DNA of 64,000 bases from Paucibacter sp. PLA-PC-4. GTDB lineage: Bacteria > Pseudomonadota > Gammaproteobacteria > Burkholderiales > Burkholderiaceae_C. The translations under genes and the position numbers were made by a program. Each line of letters starts with the position of its first letter. Position 1 is the first letter of the stretch. Positions 50,321 to 58,826 of this stretch are shown here, piece by piece. The stretch is taken from assembly GCF_026241155.1 (NCBI RefSeq), contig NZ_JAPFGP010000001.1, positions 434,001 to 498,000 of the forward strand, read 5' to 3'. The notes beneath the pieces were generated by a model. It searched no databases. It saw only the letters and a list, made by a program, of their open reading frames with translations, and was not told the DNA's origin.

Positions 50321-52414
50321 ATGATTCTTGTCGTCCGTCTCTTATCCTGGCTCGCCCTGAGTTTGTTGCCCCTGCTGGCCACTGCCCAGGGGGCCGTTGT
50401 CACTACCGAGCAGGTGCGCGCCGAACTGGTGGCCCATGCGCCCGAGGGCCTGGAGTCGGGCAAGCCGGCTTGGCTAGGCCTCTTGATCAAGCATCAGCCG
50501 CACTGGCACACCTACTGGCGCAATCCCGGCGATTCCGGCCTGCCGACGCGCATGGACTGGCAGCTGCCGGCCGGTGTCACGGTCGGCGAGATCCAGTGGC
50601 CGACGCCGCAGCGCCTGCCGGTTGGCCCGCTGGTCAATTACGGCTACGAGGGCGAGTTGCTGCTCGCCGTGCCGCTGACGATAGGTCCCGAGTTCAAGGG
50701 TGGCAGCCTGAAGTTGCAGATGATGGCTGATTGGCTGGTCTGCAAGGAGGTGTGCATTCCGGAGTCGGGCGAGTTTGCACTGGACCTGCCGGTCGCCGCC
50801 GCCACGGCCGGCCATGCGGCGCAATTCGAGCGCGCCCGCGCCGGGCTGCCGCAGGCGCTGCAGGCGCGGATCGCGGCTGCGGTCGAGGGGCAGCAAGTGG
50901 CCCTGCGCATCGAAGGTTTGCCCGCCGCCTGGCGCGGTCGCGAGCTGCAGGCCTTCCCTGAGGAGGCCGGCGTGTTCGACCATGCCGCCGCGCCGACCCT
51001 GCAATGGGAGGGCGAAGCTCTGAAGCTGCGCCTGCCGCTGTCGGCCCAGCGCAGCGAAAGCCCGGCGGCCCTCCAACTGGTGCTGCGCCCGGCTGGTGAG
51101 CCAGGCGTGCGTCTGGCCTATGCGGTCGCGGCCTGGCCGGCCGGCGTTGCCGCCGCGCCGGCTCCAGCGCTTCAGCCGGTCACGGCGGTGGTCGAAGAGA
51201 CGCCTCAGTCTGTCAGCTTGGCGCTGCTGCTGGCCTTTGCCGGCGGCCTGCTGCTGAACCTGATGCCTTGCGTATTCCCGGTGCTGTCGCTGAAGGTGCT
51301 GGGATTTGCCCAGCACGCGGCCGACCGTCGTGTGCTGGTCGCCGGTGGCCTTGCCTACACGGCCGGCGTGGTCTTGAGTTTTCTGGCGCTGGCTGGCCTT
51401 TTGCTGGCGCTGCGTGCCGGCGGTGCCCAGCTCGGCTGGGGCTTTCAGCTTCAGTCGCCGGGCTTTGTCGCCGCGCTGGCCCTGTTGTTCGGCGTGATTG
51501 GACTGAACCTGCTGGGTGTGTTCGAGTTGCGTGCCGTGTTGCCGGGTAATTTGGCCGGCTTGCGCGCCGCAAACCCGGTGCTGGACCATGGACTGACTGG
51601 CGTGCTGGCGGTTGCCGTCGCCTCTCCCTGCACTGCGCCCTTTATGGGCGTGGCGCTGGGCGCGGCGCTGACCCTGCCGACCTGGCAGGCGCTGGCCGTG
51701 TTTGCCATGCTGGGTCTGGGCATGGCCGCCCCCTATCTGGCCGCCAGCTTGTGGCCGGGCCTGGCGCGCGCGCTGCCGCGGCCGGGCGCGTGGATGCGAC
51801 ATTTCAAGATATTGATGGCCTTCCCGATGTTTGCCACCGTACTTTGGCTGCTGTGGGTGCTGGGCCAGCAGGTCGGCATCGACGGCGCGGTGGCCTTGCT
51901 GGGCGTGTTGCTGACGCTGGCGCTGGCGGCCTGGGTGTTCAGCGCGCCAGACCTGGCACCGCGCGGGCGCCAGATTCTCGGCACGCTGTCTCTGGTCCTC
52001 GTGGCTGCGACCGCGCTGTGGGCTTGGCCGGCGCTGCGAGAGCCGCCGCCTGCAGCCTCGGTCGGAGCGACCACTGAGGGTTGGCAGCCCTGGTCGGCGG
52101 ATCGGGTGGAGGCCGCCCAGGCGGCTGGCCAGCCGGTGCTGGTGGACTTCACCGCCGCCTGGTGCGTGACCTGCCAGTTCAACAAGCGCACTACGCTGGC
52201 CGACAGCCAGCTACTGGCCGATATGCAGGCCAAGAACGTGCTGCTGCTGCGTGCTGACTGGACCCGCCGCGATGCCGCGATCACGCAGACGTTGCGCAGC
52301 CTGGGCCGCAGTGGCGTGCCGGTGTACGCCGTCTATCTGCCGGGTGCGGCCGCGCCGCAGCTGCTCCCCGAGATCCTCAGCCTCGCCTCGGTGCGCGAGG
52401 CGCTGTCTCTGTGA
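50321..52414 (+). CDS. ScsB/DsbD-type protein-disulfide reductase
   Basis: This 697-residue membrane protein has a signal peptide, then an N-terminal periplasmic domain (about 25-285) with HWHTYWRNPGDSGLPTRMDW and the cysteine pair in DWLVCKEVCIPESG, as in ScsB. The eight-helix electron-transfer domain carries LMPCVFPVLSLKVLGFAQHA and ASPCTAPFMGVALGAAL, the two membrane cysteines. The C-terminal thioredoxin domain has VDFTAAWCVTCQFNK. It moves electrons from cytosolic thioredoxin to periplasmic thiol proteins. The thioredoxin-like protein encoded 36 bases downstream is a likely partner. Confidence 0.92.
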   Translation: MILVVRLLSWLALSLLPLLATAQGAVVTTEQVRAELVAHAPEGLESGKPAWLGLLIKHQPHWHTYWRNPGDSGLPTRMDWQLPAGVTVGEIQWPTPQRLPVGPLVNYGYEGELLLAVPLTIGPEFKGGSLKLQMMADWLVCKEVCIPESGEFALDLPVAAATAGHAAQFERARAGLPQALQARIAAAVEGQQVALRIEGLPAAWRGRELQAFPEEAGVFDHAAAPTLQWEGEALKLRLPLSAQRSESPAALQLVLRPAGEPGVRLAYAVAAWPAGVAAAPAPALQPVTAVVEETPQSVSLALLLAFAGGLLLNLMPCVFPVLSLKVLGFAQHAADRRVLVAGGLAYTAGVVLSFLALAGLLLALRAGGAQLGWGFQLQSPGFVAALALLFGVIGLNLLGVFELRAVLPGNLAGLRAANPVLDHGLTGVLAVAVASPCTAPFMGVALGAALTLPTWQALAVFAMLGLGMAAPYLAASLWPGLARALPRPGAWMRHFKILMAFPMFATVLWLLWVLGQQVGIDGAVALLGVLLTLALAAWVFSAPDLAPRGRQILGTLSLVLVAATALWAWPALREPPPAASVGATTEGWQPWSADRVEAAQAAGQPVLVDFTAAWCVTCQFNKRTTLADSQLLADMQAKNVLLLRADWTRRDAAITQTLRSLGRSGVPVYAVYLPGAAAPQLLPEILSLASVREALSL

Positions 52415-52450
52415 TCTTTGTTCTGTCCCTCAACCACCATGGAGGTTTGC

Positions 52451-53068
52451 ATGATGATGAAGATGTCGAAGAAGACCTGGATCTCCGCCCTGCTGCTTGC
52501 AGGCGCCTCGCTGGCCCAGGCCACGGCCGTGGTCGGCCAGCCGGCGCCGGTCTTCAGCATTAGCGACAGCCAGGGCAAGACGGTCAGCCTGGCCGACTAC
52601 AAGGGCAAGCATGTGGTGCTGGAATGGGTCAACCCGGGCTGTCCCTTTGTCAAGAAGCATTACGACAGCGGCAATATGCCGGCCACGCAGAAGAGCGCGG
52701 CTGACAAGGGCGTGGTTTGGCTGGCGGTCAGCTCCACCGCCAAATCAGCTAGCGACTATCTGGCACCGCCGCAGCTCGATGCCTGGCTGAGCAGCAAGCA
52801 AGCAGCGCCGAAGGCCACTTTGATGGACGACGACGGCAAGCTCGGGCGCGCCTATGGCGCCCGCACGACACCGCATATGTATGTGATTGATCCGGCCGGC
52901 ACGCTGGTCTACGCCGGCGCGATTGACAGCAAGCCCACGGCCAACCCGGCCGACATCAAGACCGCGACCAATTACGTCAGCCAGGCCCTCAGCGAGACCC
53001 TGGCCGGAAAGCCGGTAAGCCGACCGAGCTCGACGGCCTACGGCTGCACGATCAAATACGCCAGCTAG
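52451..53068 (+). CDS. Periplasmic thioredoxin-fold (redoxin/AhpC-TSA type) protein
   Basis: This is a 205-residue protein. The start at 52451 has GGAGG 5 bases upstream and gives a signal peptide (WISALLLAGASLAQAT). The redoxin fold shows FSISDSQGKTVSLADYKGKH, a single peroxiredoxin-like cysteine in WVNPGCPFVKKHY where thioredoxins would have CxxC, and the cis-Pro region ARTTPHMYVIDPAG. A second cysteine occurs near the end (YGCTIKYAS). It is probably kept reduced by the ScsB-like protein encoded upstream. Confidence 0.9.
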   Translation: MMMKMSKKTWISALLLAGASLAQATAVVGQPAPVFSISDSQGKTVSLADYKGKHVVLEWVNPGCPFVKKHYDSGNMPATQKSAADKGVVWLAVSSTAKSASDYLAPPQLDAWLSSKQAAPKATLMDDDGKLGRAYGARTTPHMYVIDPAGTLVYAGAIDSKPTANPADIKTATNYVSQALSETLAGKPVSRPSSTAYGCTIKYAS

Positions 53069-53074
53069 AAGCGC

Positions 53075-53716
53075 TCAGGAGCTCTTGTCCGCGCGCTGGC
53101 CGCGCGGACGGTCACCACGCGGCGGTCGGCGGTCGCCGGGGCGCTGGTTGGGCCGCTGATCCGGGCGTTGGCCAGGGCGACCCTCGGGGCGCTGGGCGCG
53201 GCGGGCCTGGTCTTCGATGGCCTCTTGCCTGGCGATCTCCAGCAGTCCGTCCAGCTCCTCGTCGGCCACGCCCTTGAGCGCGCAGAAGTTCGCGCGGGTT
53301 AGTGTGGTGATCTGGAAGTCGTGCAGCAGGCCGGCGCGGTTGCGGCGCTGCTGCAGCTCAAGCTCTCGGCGCTCATCATTGAGGCTGCGCCGGCGTGCCA
53401 ACTCGGTGATGGCGGCCTCACGGTGCTCGTCGGTAAGTTCGCCGGCTGGCTGGCCGTCGAGGTCGAAGCGGTGCTTGGCCTTACTTAGCGCAATCAGATA
53501 GGCGGTGCCGCCGGTATAGCGGCGCAGAAAGGCCGACAGCAGCTGCTTGGTGAACTGGCCTGGCGCGCGCTCCTGGATGTCGGCCTGGATCCGCAGCTTC
53601 AGCGGCTTGACCGGACCGTCGAACAACGCCGGGAACTGGGCCTTCAGCGCCTGGGCGCAGGCGGCCGGGGACATGGCGCCGGCTTCGGCGGGCTGAGGTG
53701 ACGGGGTGGACGACAT
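53075..53716 (-). CDS. proQ: ProQ/FinO-family RNA chaperone
   Basis: This 213-residue protein (start 53716; a TTG six codons upstream is possible) has a FinO domain (about 15-115) with FPALFDGPVKPLKLRIQADI, LSAFLRRYTGGTAYLIALSK and HRFDLDGQPAGELTDEHREA. A linker and a basic, proline- and arginine-rich tail (QRPDQRPNQRPGDRRPPRGD) follow. ProQ proteins bind structured small RNAs and mRNA 3' ends. The tail is repeat-like and probably binds RNA loosely. It converges on the redoxin gene with a 6-base gap. Confidence 0.92.
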   Translation of the reverse strand: MSSTPSPQPAEAGAMSPAACAQALKAQFPALFDGPVKPLKLRIQADIQERAPGQFTKQLLSAFLRRYTGGTAYLIALSKAKHRFDLDGQPAGELTDEHREAAITELARRRSLNDERRELELQQRRNRAGLLHDFQITTLTRANFCALKGVADEELDGLLEIARQEAIEDQARRAQRPEGRPGQRPDQRPNQRPGDRRPPRGDRPRGQRADKSS

Positions 53717-53770
53717 AGAGCGGTCAGCAATCAACAGGAAAGGGCTGGATTGTGCCTGCTACGAGGCCGC

Positions 53771-55420
53771 TCAGGCGCAAACGCGGTTGCGACCACTTTG
53801 CTTGGCTTGGTAGAGCAGGGTGTCAGCCTGCCTCATGCCGGCGCTCCATTGCGGATGTCTGGCGATATCGCAGACGCCAAGGCTGGCCGTGACCGCCAGC
53901 CCGGGCGCGATCAAGGCCCAGTCGTGGTTGGCGATTGCCTGGCGAAGGCGCTCGCAAATCAGCACGGCATCGTCCAGGCCGACCCCGTCCAGCGCGATCA
54001 GGAACTCCTCACCGCCGTAGCGCGCGGCCAGGTCCTGGCTACGGCAGTGCGCCTGCAGTAGCAGGCTCAGCTGGCGAAGCACCTGGTCGCCGATGCTGTG
54101 GGAGAAGGCGTCGTTGACTCGCTTGAAATGATCGAGGTCGATCAGGGCCACGCACAGCGCACTGTCCGTAAGGCGCGCGGCTTCGTGACGCAGGTTCAGG
54201 TAGGCATCGAGGCGGCGCCGGTTCGCCAGGCCGGTCAGCGCGTCTTCCATCGCGTCGCGGCCCAGGGCCTCGGCCCTTTGGGTCAGCTCCTGATTGGCCT
54301 GCAACAGGGCCTGTGCGTTCTGGCGTGCCGTCGCAGCCTCGGCCAGCGCGCGCTCGGTCTCCAGTCGCACCGAGAGCACGCGGGCACGCTGCTGGGCGTT
54401 GTCCAGTGCCATCTCGCCACGCAGCGCGTGAAAGCGCTTGTAAAGCCGTAGCGCTTCAGCGAACTCCTGCTGCTGCTCGGCCATCGCGGAGGCCAGCTCG
54501 TACAAGGTCACCAGCTGATTCTTGGCGCCGTCTGCCTCGCCGATCTCCAGGCCCTCGGCGGCGAGCCTCCGGGCCAGCGTCAGCTCGCCGGCCTCACGGT
54601 ACATGCGCGCTAGATACTGGGCCCGCTGCACCTTGCCGGCCTGGTTCTTGCGCGCAGCCGAGAGCTGCAACTGCAGCTCGAAGGCCTCGATGGCCTCCTG
54701 CCTGCGACCCAGCAAGGCCAGCGCGGAACCCTGGTTGCTGCGTATCACCGCCTGCACATGTTGCATGCCAGCCGCTATGGCGATCTGCAAAGCCTGCTCA
54801 TTGAGCTCCAGCGAGCGTTCCAGCGCGGCCCGTGCGGCTTCAGTCTGCTGCTTGTTCAGCAGGGTCTCGCCATGTTCGAGCTCGCGCCCGGCCAGATTGG
54901 TGCGCGAGATCGCGCGCATGCGCGGCACGGCGCTGTGCTCGGCAAGGGCCATCGCGCGCTGATGCCAGGCGATCGAGGCCTCGTCATTGCCCAGTTCGCC
55001 GTAGACGATGCCCAATTGGTTGTGGGCGTCGAACATCAGCTCGCTATCACCGCCCTGGGTCAGCAAGCGCATCGCCTCTTCGAGGTCGACCAGGGCCTGG
55101 TTGTTGTCGCCGACGCTCCAGCTGACCCGTGCCGCCGCCACCCGGGCGCGCGCCTGCAGGTGCGCGTCGTCCAGGCCGTGGCTCAAGGTCAGCGCACTGA
55201 CGGCATGGGCGGCAGCGAGGTTGTGCTCCCCCTGTCGCTGGGCCGAATGGGCCAGCCAGACATGGGCCTGCGCCTCGGCCGGCAGATCGGCGGCTGCCGT
55301 CGCGTTGCGCAGCAGCTCGGCGGCCAGCTGTCTGCATTGCTCCCAGTTCTCGGCCGTATAGGCGGTCTGCGTCGAGCGCAGCAAGGCATGCAGGGCAGGG
55401 TCCGGCGCGGCCATGGGCAA
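53771..55420 (-). CDS. Diguanylate cyclase with N-terminal TPR repeats
   Basis: This 549-residue cytoplasmic protein has several tetratricopeptide repeats (about 15-335; for example GNDEASIAWHQRAMALAEHS and LELNEQALQIAIAAGMQHVQ). A coiled coil follows, then a GGDEF domain (about 385-545) with DALTGLANRRRLDAYL, VALIDLDHFKRVND and an active-site RYGGEEFLIAL. An RSQD sequence five residues before GGEEF matches the RxxD inhibitory site for c-di-GMP. It should make c-di-GMP in response to a protein partner. Its TPR part resembles the stand-alone TPR protein at 56913. Confidence 0.92.
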   Translation of the reverse strand: MPMAAPDPALHALLRSTQTAYTAENWEQCRQLAAELLRNATAAADLPAEAQAHVWLAHSAQRQGEHNLAAAHAVSALTLSHGLDDAHLQARARVAAARVSWSVGDNNQALVDLEEAMRLLTQGGDSELMFDAHNQLGIVYGELGNDEASIAWHQRAMALAEHSAVPRMRAISRTNLAGRELEHGETLLNKQQTEAARAALERSLELNEQALQIAIAAGMQHVQAVIRSNQGSALALLGRRQEAIEAFELQLQLSAARKNQAGKVQRAQYLARMYREAGELTLARRLAAEGLEIGEADGAKNQLVTLYELASAMAEQQQEFAEALRLYKRFHALRGEMALDNAQQRARVLSVRLETERALAEAATARQNAQALLQANQELTQRAEALGRDAMEDALTGLANRRRLDAYLNLRHEAARLTDSALCVALIDLDHFKRVNDAFSHSIGDQVLRQLSLLLQAHCRSQDLAARYGGEEFLIALDGVGLDDAVLICERLRQAIANHDWALIAPGLAVTASLGVCDIARHPQWSAGMRQADTLLYQAKQSGRNRVCA

Positions 55421-55494
55421 AAGAGTCGGCGAAGTGGACTCTGATGATAGGCGCGACCGGCACAGCGCCGGCGCGGGGCTGGTGTCAAAAAGTC

Positions 55495-55710
55495 TCAGGC
55501 CGTGTCATCTTTGGGTTTGACGCAGGCTGGTTTGCAGACCAGCTCGGTGCGGCCCAGTACACGCTTGGATTGCAGGCTGCTGGGTGGGCGGTGTTTGCCG
55601 CATTTGAAGCAGGATCGGGTGTGACCGCTGCCGAGAAAGGGCGAACCGCCCAGTTTGGATTCGTAGCGCAGCCCGTTGTCGCTGACGCTGGTGTAGGTGT
55701 CTTTGCTCAT
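55495..55710 (-). CDS. Small four-cysteine protein, CGKHRP family, copy 1
   Basis: This 71-residue protein has the pattern GLRYESKLGGSPF, then SCFKCGKHRPPSSLQSKRVL and VCKPAC. The spacing C-x2-C...C-x3-C suggests a small zinc ribbon. It is paralogous to the protein at 56500-56736 on the same strand, and the two flank thymidine kinase. I do not know a functional name. Lysine and arginine are plentiful, so nucleic-acid binding is possible. Confidence 0.8.
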   Translation of the reverse strand: MSKDTYTSVSDNGLRYESKLGGSPFLGSGHTRSCFKCGKHRPPSSLQSKRVLGRTELVCKPACVKPKDDTA

Positions 55711-55926
55711 CTGTGGTGGCCCGCTCCAAGCCAGCCAGGCCCATGGTGGATCCTGGCTTGATTACCTCTGACTTCTCACAACCCTCCAGAACATAGTAGG
55801 GCCCAGCGGGCCCGGCGGCTACCTCGCTTGCCCAGGGGTGATGTCATAAACCACCAGTTTCTGTGCGATTGGCGGCGGTGCTTGAGCGGATTTCGGGACA
55901 ATCGGCGCTCCCAGAATGCGAGAGCC

Positions 55927-56490
55927 ATGGCAAAACTGTTTTTCCGATACGCGGCGATGAACGCCGGCAAGTCCACCGCCTTGCTGCAGGTGGCCCATAA
56001 CTATGAGGAGCGGGGCCATCACGTGCGCATCTTCACTTCGCAGGTGGATGACCGCTACGGGCGGGGTTTCGTGACTTCGCGGCTGGGGCCTCAGCGTGCG
56101 GCCGAGCTGTTCACGGCCGAGACCGACTTTTTGGCCGAGAACGCGGCGCGGCCTGGTGTGGCCTGCCTGCTGGTCGATGAGGCGCAGTTCCTCTCCAAGG
56201 CTCAGGTCTGGGCCCTGCATGAGCTGGCCCATGTCCACAATCTGCCGGTGATCTGCTATGGATTGCGGACCGATTTTCGGGGTGAGCTGTTCAGCGGCTC
56301 GGCGGCGCTGCTGGCGTTGGCCGATGAAATGGACGAGATGAAGACGATTTGCGACTGCGGTCGCAAGGCGACGATGAATGCGCGGCTCGACGCCGACAAT
56401 CGCCGCATCACCGAGGGCGCGCAAGTCGAGATCGGCGGCAACGCCCGCTACCGTGCGGTCTGCGGGCGCTGCTTCCGGCTGGCGGCGTGA
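55927..56490 (+). CDS. tdk: Thymidine kinase (type II)
   Basis: This 187-residue protein (start 55927, MAKLFFRYAAM) has the P-loop AAMNAGKSTALLQVAHNYEE, the DEAQF motif (LLVDEAQFLSKAQVWALHEL), LPVICYGLRTDFRGELFSGS and a zinc site with two cysteine pairs (TICDCGRKA and CGRCF). It phosphorylates thymidine with ATP in the salvage pathway. The open frame extends upstream but the family starts here. Confidence 0.96.
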   Translation: MAKLFFRYAAMNAGKSTALLQVAHNYEERGHHVRIFTSQVDDRYGRGFVTSRLGPQRAAELFTAETDFLAENAARPGVACLLVDEAQFLSKAQVWALHELAHVHNLPVICYGLRTDFRGELFSGSAALLALADEMDEMKTICDCGRKATMNARLDADNRRITEGAQVEIGGNARYRAVCGRCFRLAA

Positions 56491-56499
56491 GCGCCGGGC

Positions 56500-56736
56500 T
56501 CAGCCCTTGCTAAGTTGCTCGTCCAGTTCCTTGCAACTGGGCGCGCAGACCGGCTGCGACTTGCCAAGGAGCTTCTTGGATTTCAGCATCGCCCGAGGGC
56601 GGTGCTTGCCGCACAGAAAGCACGACATGGTGGCCGCGCCGAAGGAGGAGGTCGCCGCAAACGGCGAGCCCGGTGCTTTAGAGCGGTAACGCAGACCATC
56701 TGCTTCGATGGTCGTTTTAGTACTGTCCTTGGCCAC
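56500..56736 (-). CDS. Small four-cysteine protein, CGKHRP family, copy 2
   Basis: This 78-residue protein, probably with a GTG start at 56736 (MAKDSTK), shares with copy 1 the patterns GLRYRSKAPGSPF, MSCFLCGKHRPRAMLKSKKL and VCAPSC. It has a longer Ala/Ser linker before the first cysteine pair. It converges on tdk with a 9-base gap. Conservation of the cysteines and of GKHRP between the copies argues both are real genes. Confidence 0.78.
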   Translation of the reverse strand: MAKDSTKTTIEADGLRYRSKAPGSPFAATSSFGAATMSCFLCGKHRPRAMLKSKKLLGKSQPVCAPSCKELDEQLSKG

Positions 56737-56912
56737 GCTGGTCCTGGGTAGTAAGAGAAAGGAAAGCTCGCGACGGCGGGCGGCAAGCCGCTATTTTCGT
56801 CGATCTGGCCGTCACGCCCTGAGGTCGCTATTTTCCATCATGTGCGGGCCCTCCGGTGAAGAGTCGGGAAAGCACGGTATCGGCGCGGTGGCGGCTGCCT
56901 AGAATCGCGCCG

Positions 56913-58028
56913 ATGGCCGCCCCCGACGATGCTCCCGCCACGACCACAGGCCCGACCGCCAGCGACTACCTGGCCCAGGCCCAGCGCCACTTGTCTGAGG
57001 GGCGTTTGCGTGAGGCCCAGGGCCTGGGCGAGCGCGCGCAGCAGCTCACCCGGCGCAGCGCCGATCTGCGCGGCGAGGCCGCTGCGGTGCTGCTGATGGC
57101 CCAGGCTGAGCTGATGGGCTCGAATGTGCGCCAGGCTTGGCGCAGCAGCCGCTTGGCCGCCCAACTGTTTCGGCGCGCCTGCGACGAAGCCGGCGAAGCC
57201 CGTGCGCTGGCGCTGAATGCCAATGCCTGCAGCACCTTGGGCCATGGGGAGGAGGCCCTGGAGGTGGCGCTGCGCAGCACCGCGCTGGCCGATCGCAGCG
57301 GCGATCTGCGACTTCGCGTGCTTTGTCACAACTACCTGGCCGTAGCGCTGATGTGGAACGCCGATTTCGACGCGGCCGATGCCGCCTACGAACGCACTGG
57401 CGTGCTTGCGCTGGGCCTGGGCGATGACATCACCGCCCGCTGGCAGCCGCTGGGTAACCGCTGCACCGGCGAGCTGTTCCGACAGTTCGGCCGTCGCCAT
57501 CTGCAGGGCGAAGCGATCTCGCTGGAGCGTCTGGAGCAACTGCTGGAGTCGGCGCGCGCGCTCGGGCCTTTGCGCCAGGGCGCGATGCTCAACGGCGCGT
57601 CGCCGGTGATCGCGATGCTGATTGCCGAGTGGCTGGAGGGTTTCGCGGCCTGCTGGTCGGGCCAGATGGAGCCGGCTCGGCGCCATCTGCAGCGCAGCTT
57701 CGAGCGGGTGCGCCAGCTGCGCTACTCGCCCTGGTTGCACGCCACCGTGATGTGGTTGCGCAGCGAGATCGCCTGGGCGGCCGGCCAGTGGGATGAGGCG
57801 AGCCAAGCCGCCAACGAGATGATTGCGATCGCCACCCTGGTCGAGAGCGAGAGCCTGGCGGTGCGGGGCCACGAGCTCGCTGCCCAGATCTACACGGCCC
57901 AGGGCCTGCACCATCAGGCGGTCGATGAGCTGATGGCCCTGCGCCGTCGCGAGCAGGCGATCCGAGCCGAGAGCCTAGCGCACCGCAAGCAAGTCTTGCA
58001 GGAATCTCTGGTCCTCAGCTCCCGCTGA
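56913..58028 (+). CDS. TPR-repeat protein
   Basis: This 371-residue protein (start 56913, MAAPDD; the longer frame gives no better site) is made of degenerate tetratricopeptide-like helices, such as RHLSEGRLREAQGLGERAQQ, RLRVLCHNYLAVALMWNADF and EIAWAAGQWDEASQAANEMI. There is no signal peptide and no catalytic domain. The layout is like the N-terminal half of the diguanylate cyclase at 53771. It may be a partner-binding protein that has lost, or never had, an output domain. Its end overlaps the convergent crotonase gene by 14 bases. Confidence 0.8.
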   Translation: MAAPDDAPATTTGPTASDYLAQAQRHLSEGRLREAQGLGERAQQLTRRSADLRGEAAAVLLMAQAELMGSNVRQAWRSSRLAAQLFRRACDEAGEARALALNANACSTLGHGEEALEVALRSTALADRSGDLRLRVLCHNYLAVALMWNADFDAADAAYERTGVLALGLGDDITARWQPLGNRCTGELFRQFGRRHLQGEAISLERLEQLLESARALGPLRQGAMLNGASPVIAMLIAEWLEGFAACWSGQMEPARRHLQRSFERVRQLRYSPWLHATVMWLRSEIAWAAGQWDEASQAANEMIAIATLVESESLAVRGHELAAQIYTAQGLHHQAVDELMALRRREQAIRAESLAHRKQVLQESLVLSSR

Positions 58029-58773
58029 AGCGGGGCGCCCGTTTGGCCTGCCAGGCTGCGACGCCCTCGGCCAGGTCGGCCGAGGCATTGGCGCGCTCGA
58101 TATCGGCGCGCAGCGCGTCGGCGTCGAGTCTGCCCTCTGCGATCGCGTTCAGGTGTTGCTTCATGCCCAGCAAAGCCAGCGGAGCCATGCTGATCAGGCG
58201 TTCACACAGCGAAGCGATGGCTGCGCTCAGAGCCGCGCCGTCGTCGAGCAGCTCATCAAGAAATCCGCAGTCATGCATGGCCTGGGCATCCAGAGTCTGG
58301 CCGGCCAGCAGCACGCGCTTGGCGACCTGCAGGCCCAGGCGCGAGACATATCGCTCCAAGCCGCCGCGATAGAAGTGCAGGCCCAGCCGCGCCGCCGGCA
58401 CGAACATCTCGCTGGCGCGCACGCCCAGGCGGAAGTCGCAGGCCAGGGCCAGGTCGGTGGCGCCGCCGTAGAGGCCGCCCTGGATCGCTGCAATGGTGAT
58501 GGGGCGGGCCGCCTCCCAGTCATTGCTGAGCGCTTCGAACAGCGCTCCGGCATCGACGCCGGGTACCGCAGCGATATTGAAGCCGCTGCAGAAATGTCGG
58601 CCCTGGGCATCGAGCAGCAGCACGCGGATTGCCGGGTCGGCATTGACCTGGCGCAGTTGCTCGCGCAGGGTCTGTAGATCGATCAACTCCAGCCGATTTG
58701 CGACCTGGGGACGGCGCAGCGTGATGCGGGCGAGGGGGCCGTCGGTCTGCAACAAGGGGGCGTGGGTGGGCAT
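58015..58773 (-). CDS. Enoyl-CoA hydratase/isomerase-family protein lacking both hydratase glutamates
   Basis: This 252-residue crotonase-fold protein has the CoA and oxyanion segments GRHFCSGFNIAAV and IQGGLYGGATDLALACDFRL. Where hydratases carry the two catalytic glutamates (FGxPE and the AxExxLTG helix), this protein has FVPAARLGL (Ala) and AKRVLLAGQ (Arg). It is thus unlikely to hydrate enoyl-CoA. An isomerase, hydrolase or other crotonase reaction is possible. It stands alone between convergent and divergent neighbours. Confidence 0.85.
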   Translation of the reverse strand: MPTHAPLLQTDGPLARITLRRPQVANRLELIDLQTLREQLRQVNADPAIRVLLLDAQGRHFCSGFNIAAVPGVDAGALFEALSNDWEAARPITIAAIQGGLYGGATDLALACDFRLGVRASEMFVPAARLGLHFYRGGLERYVSRLGLQVAKRVLLAGQTLDAQAMHDCGFLDELLDDGAALSAAIASLCERLISMAPLALLGMKQHLNAIAEGRLDADALRADIERANASADLAEGVAAWQAKRAPRFSGS

Positions 58774-58826
58774 GATGAAGTGCGAGCAACTCGGACCGGC
58801 TAGTCTAGTGGCCCTAAGATCACGTC

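Noticed and set aside
50474-51802. 442-codon open frame on the minus strand
   Set aside because: It lies opposite the ScsB-like gene and has no conserved motif.
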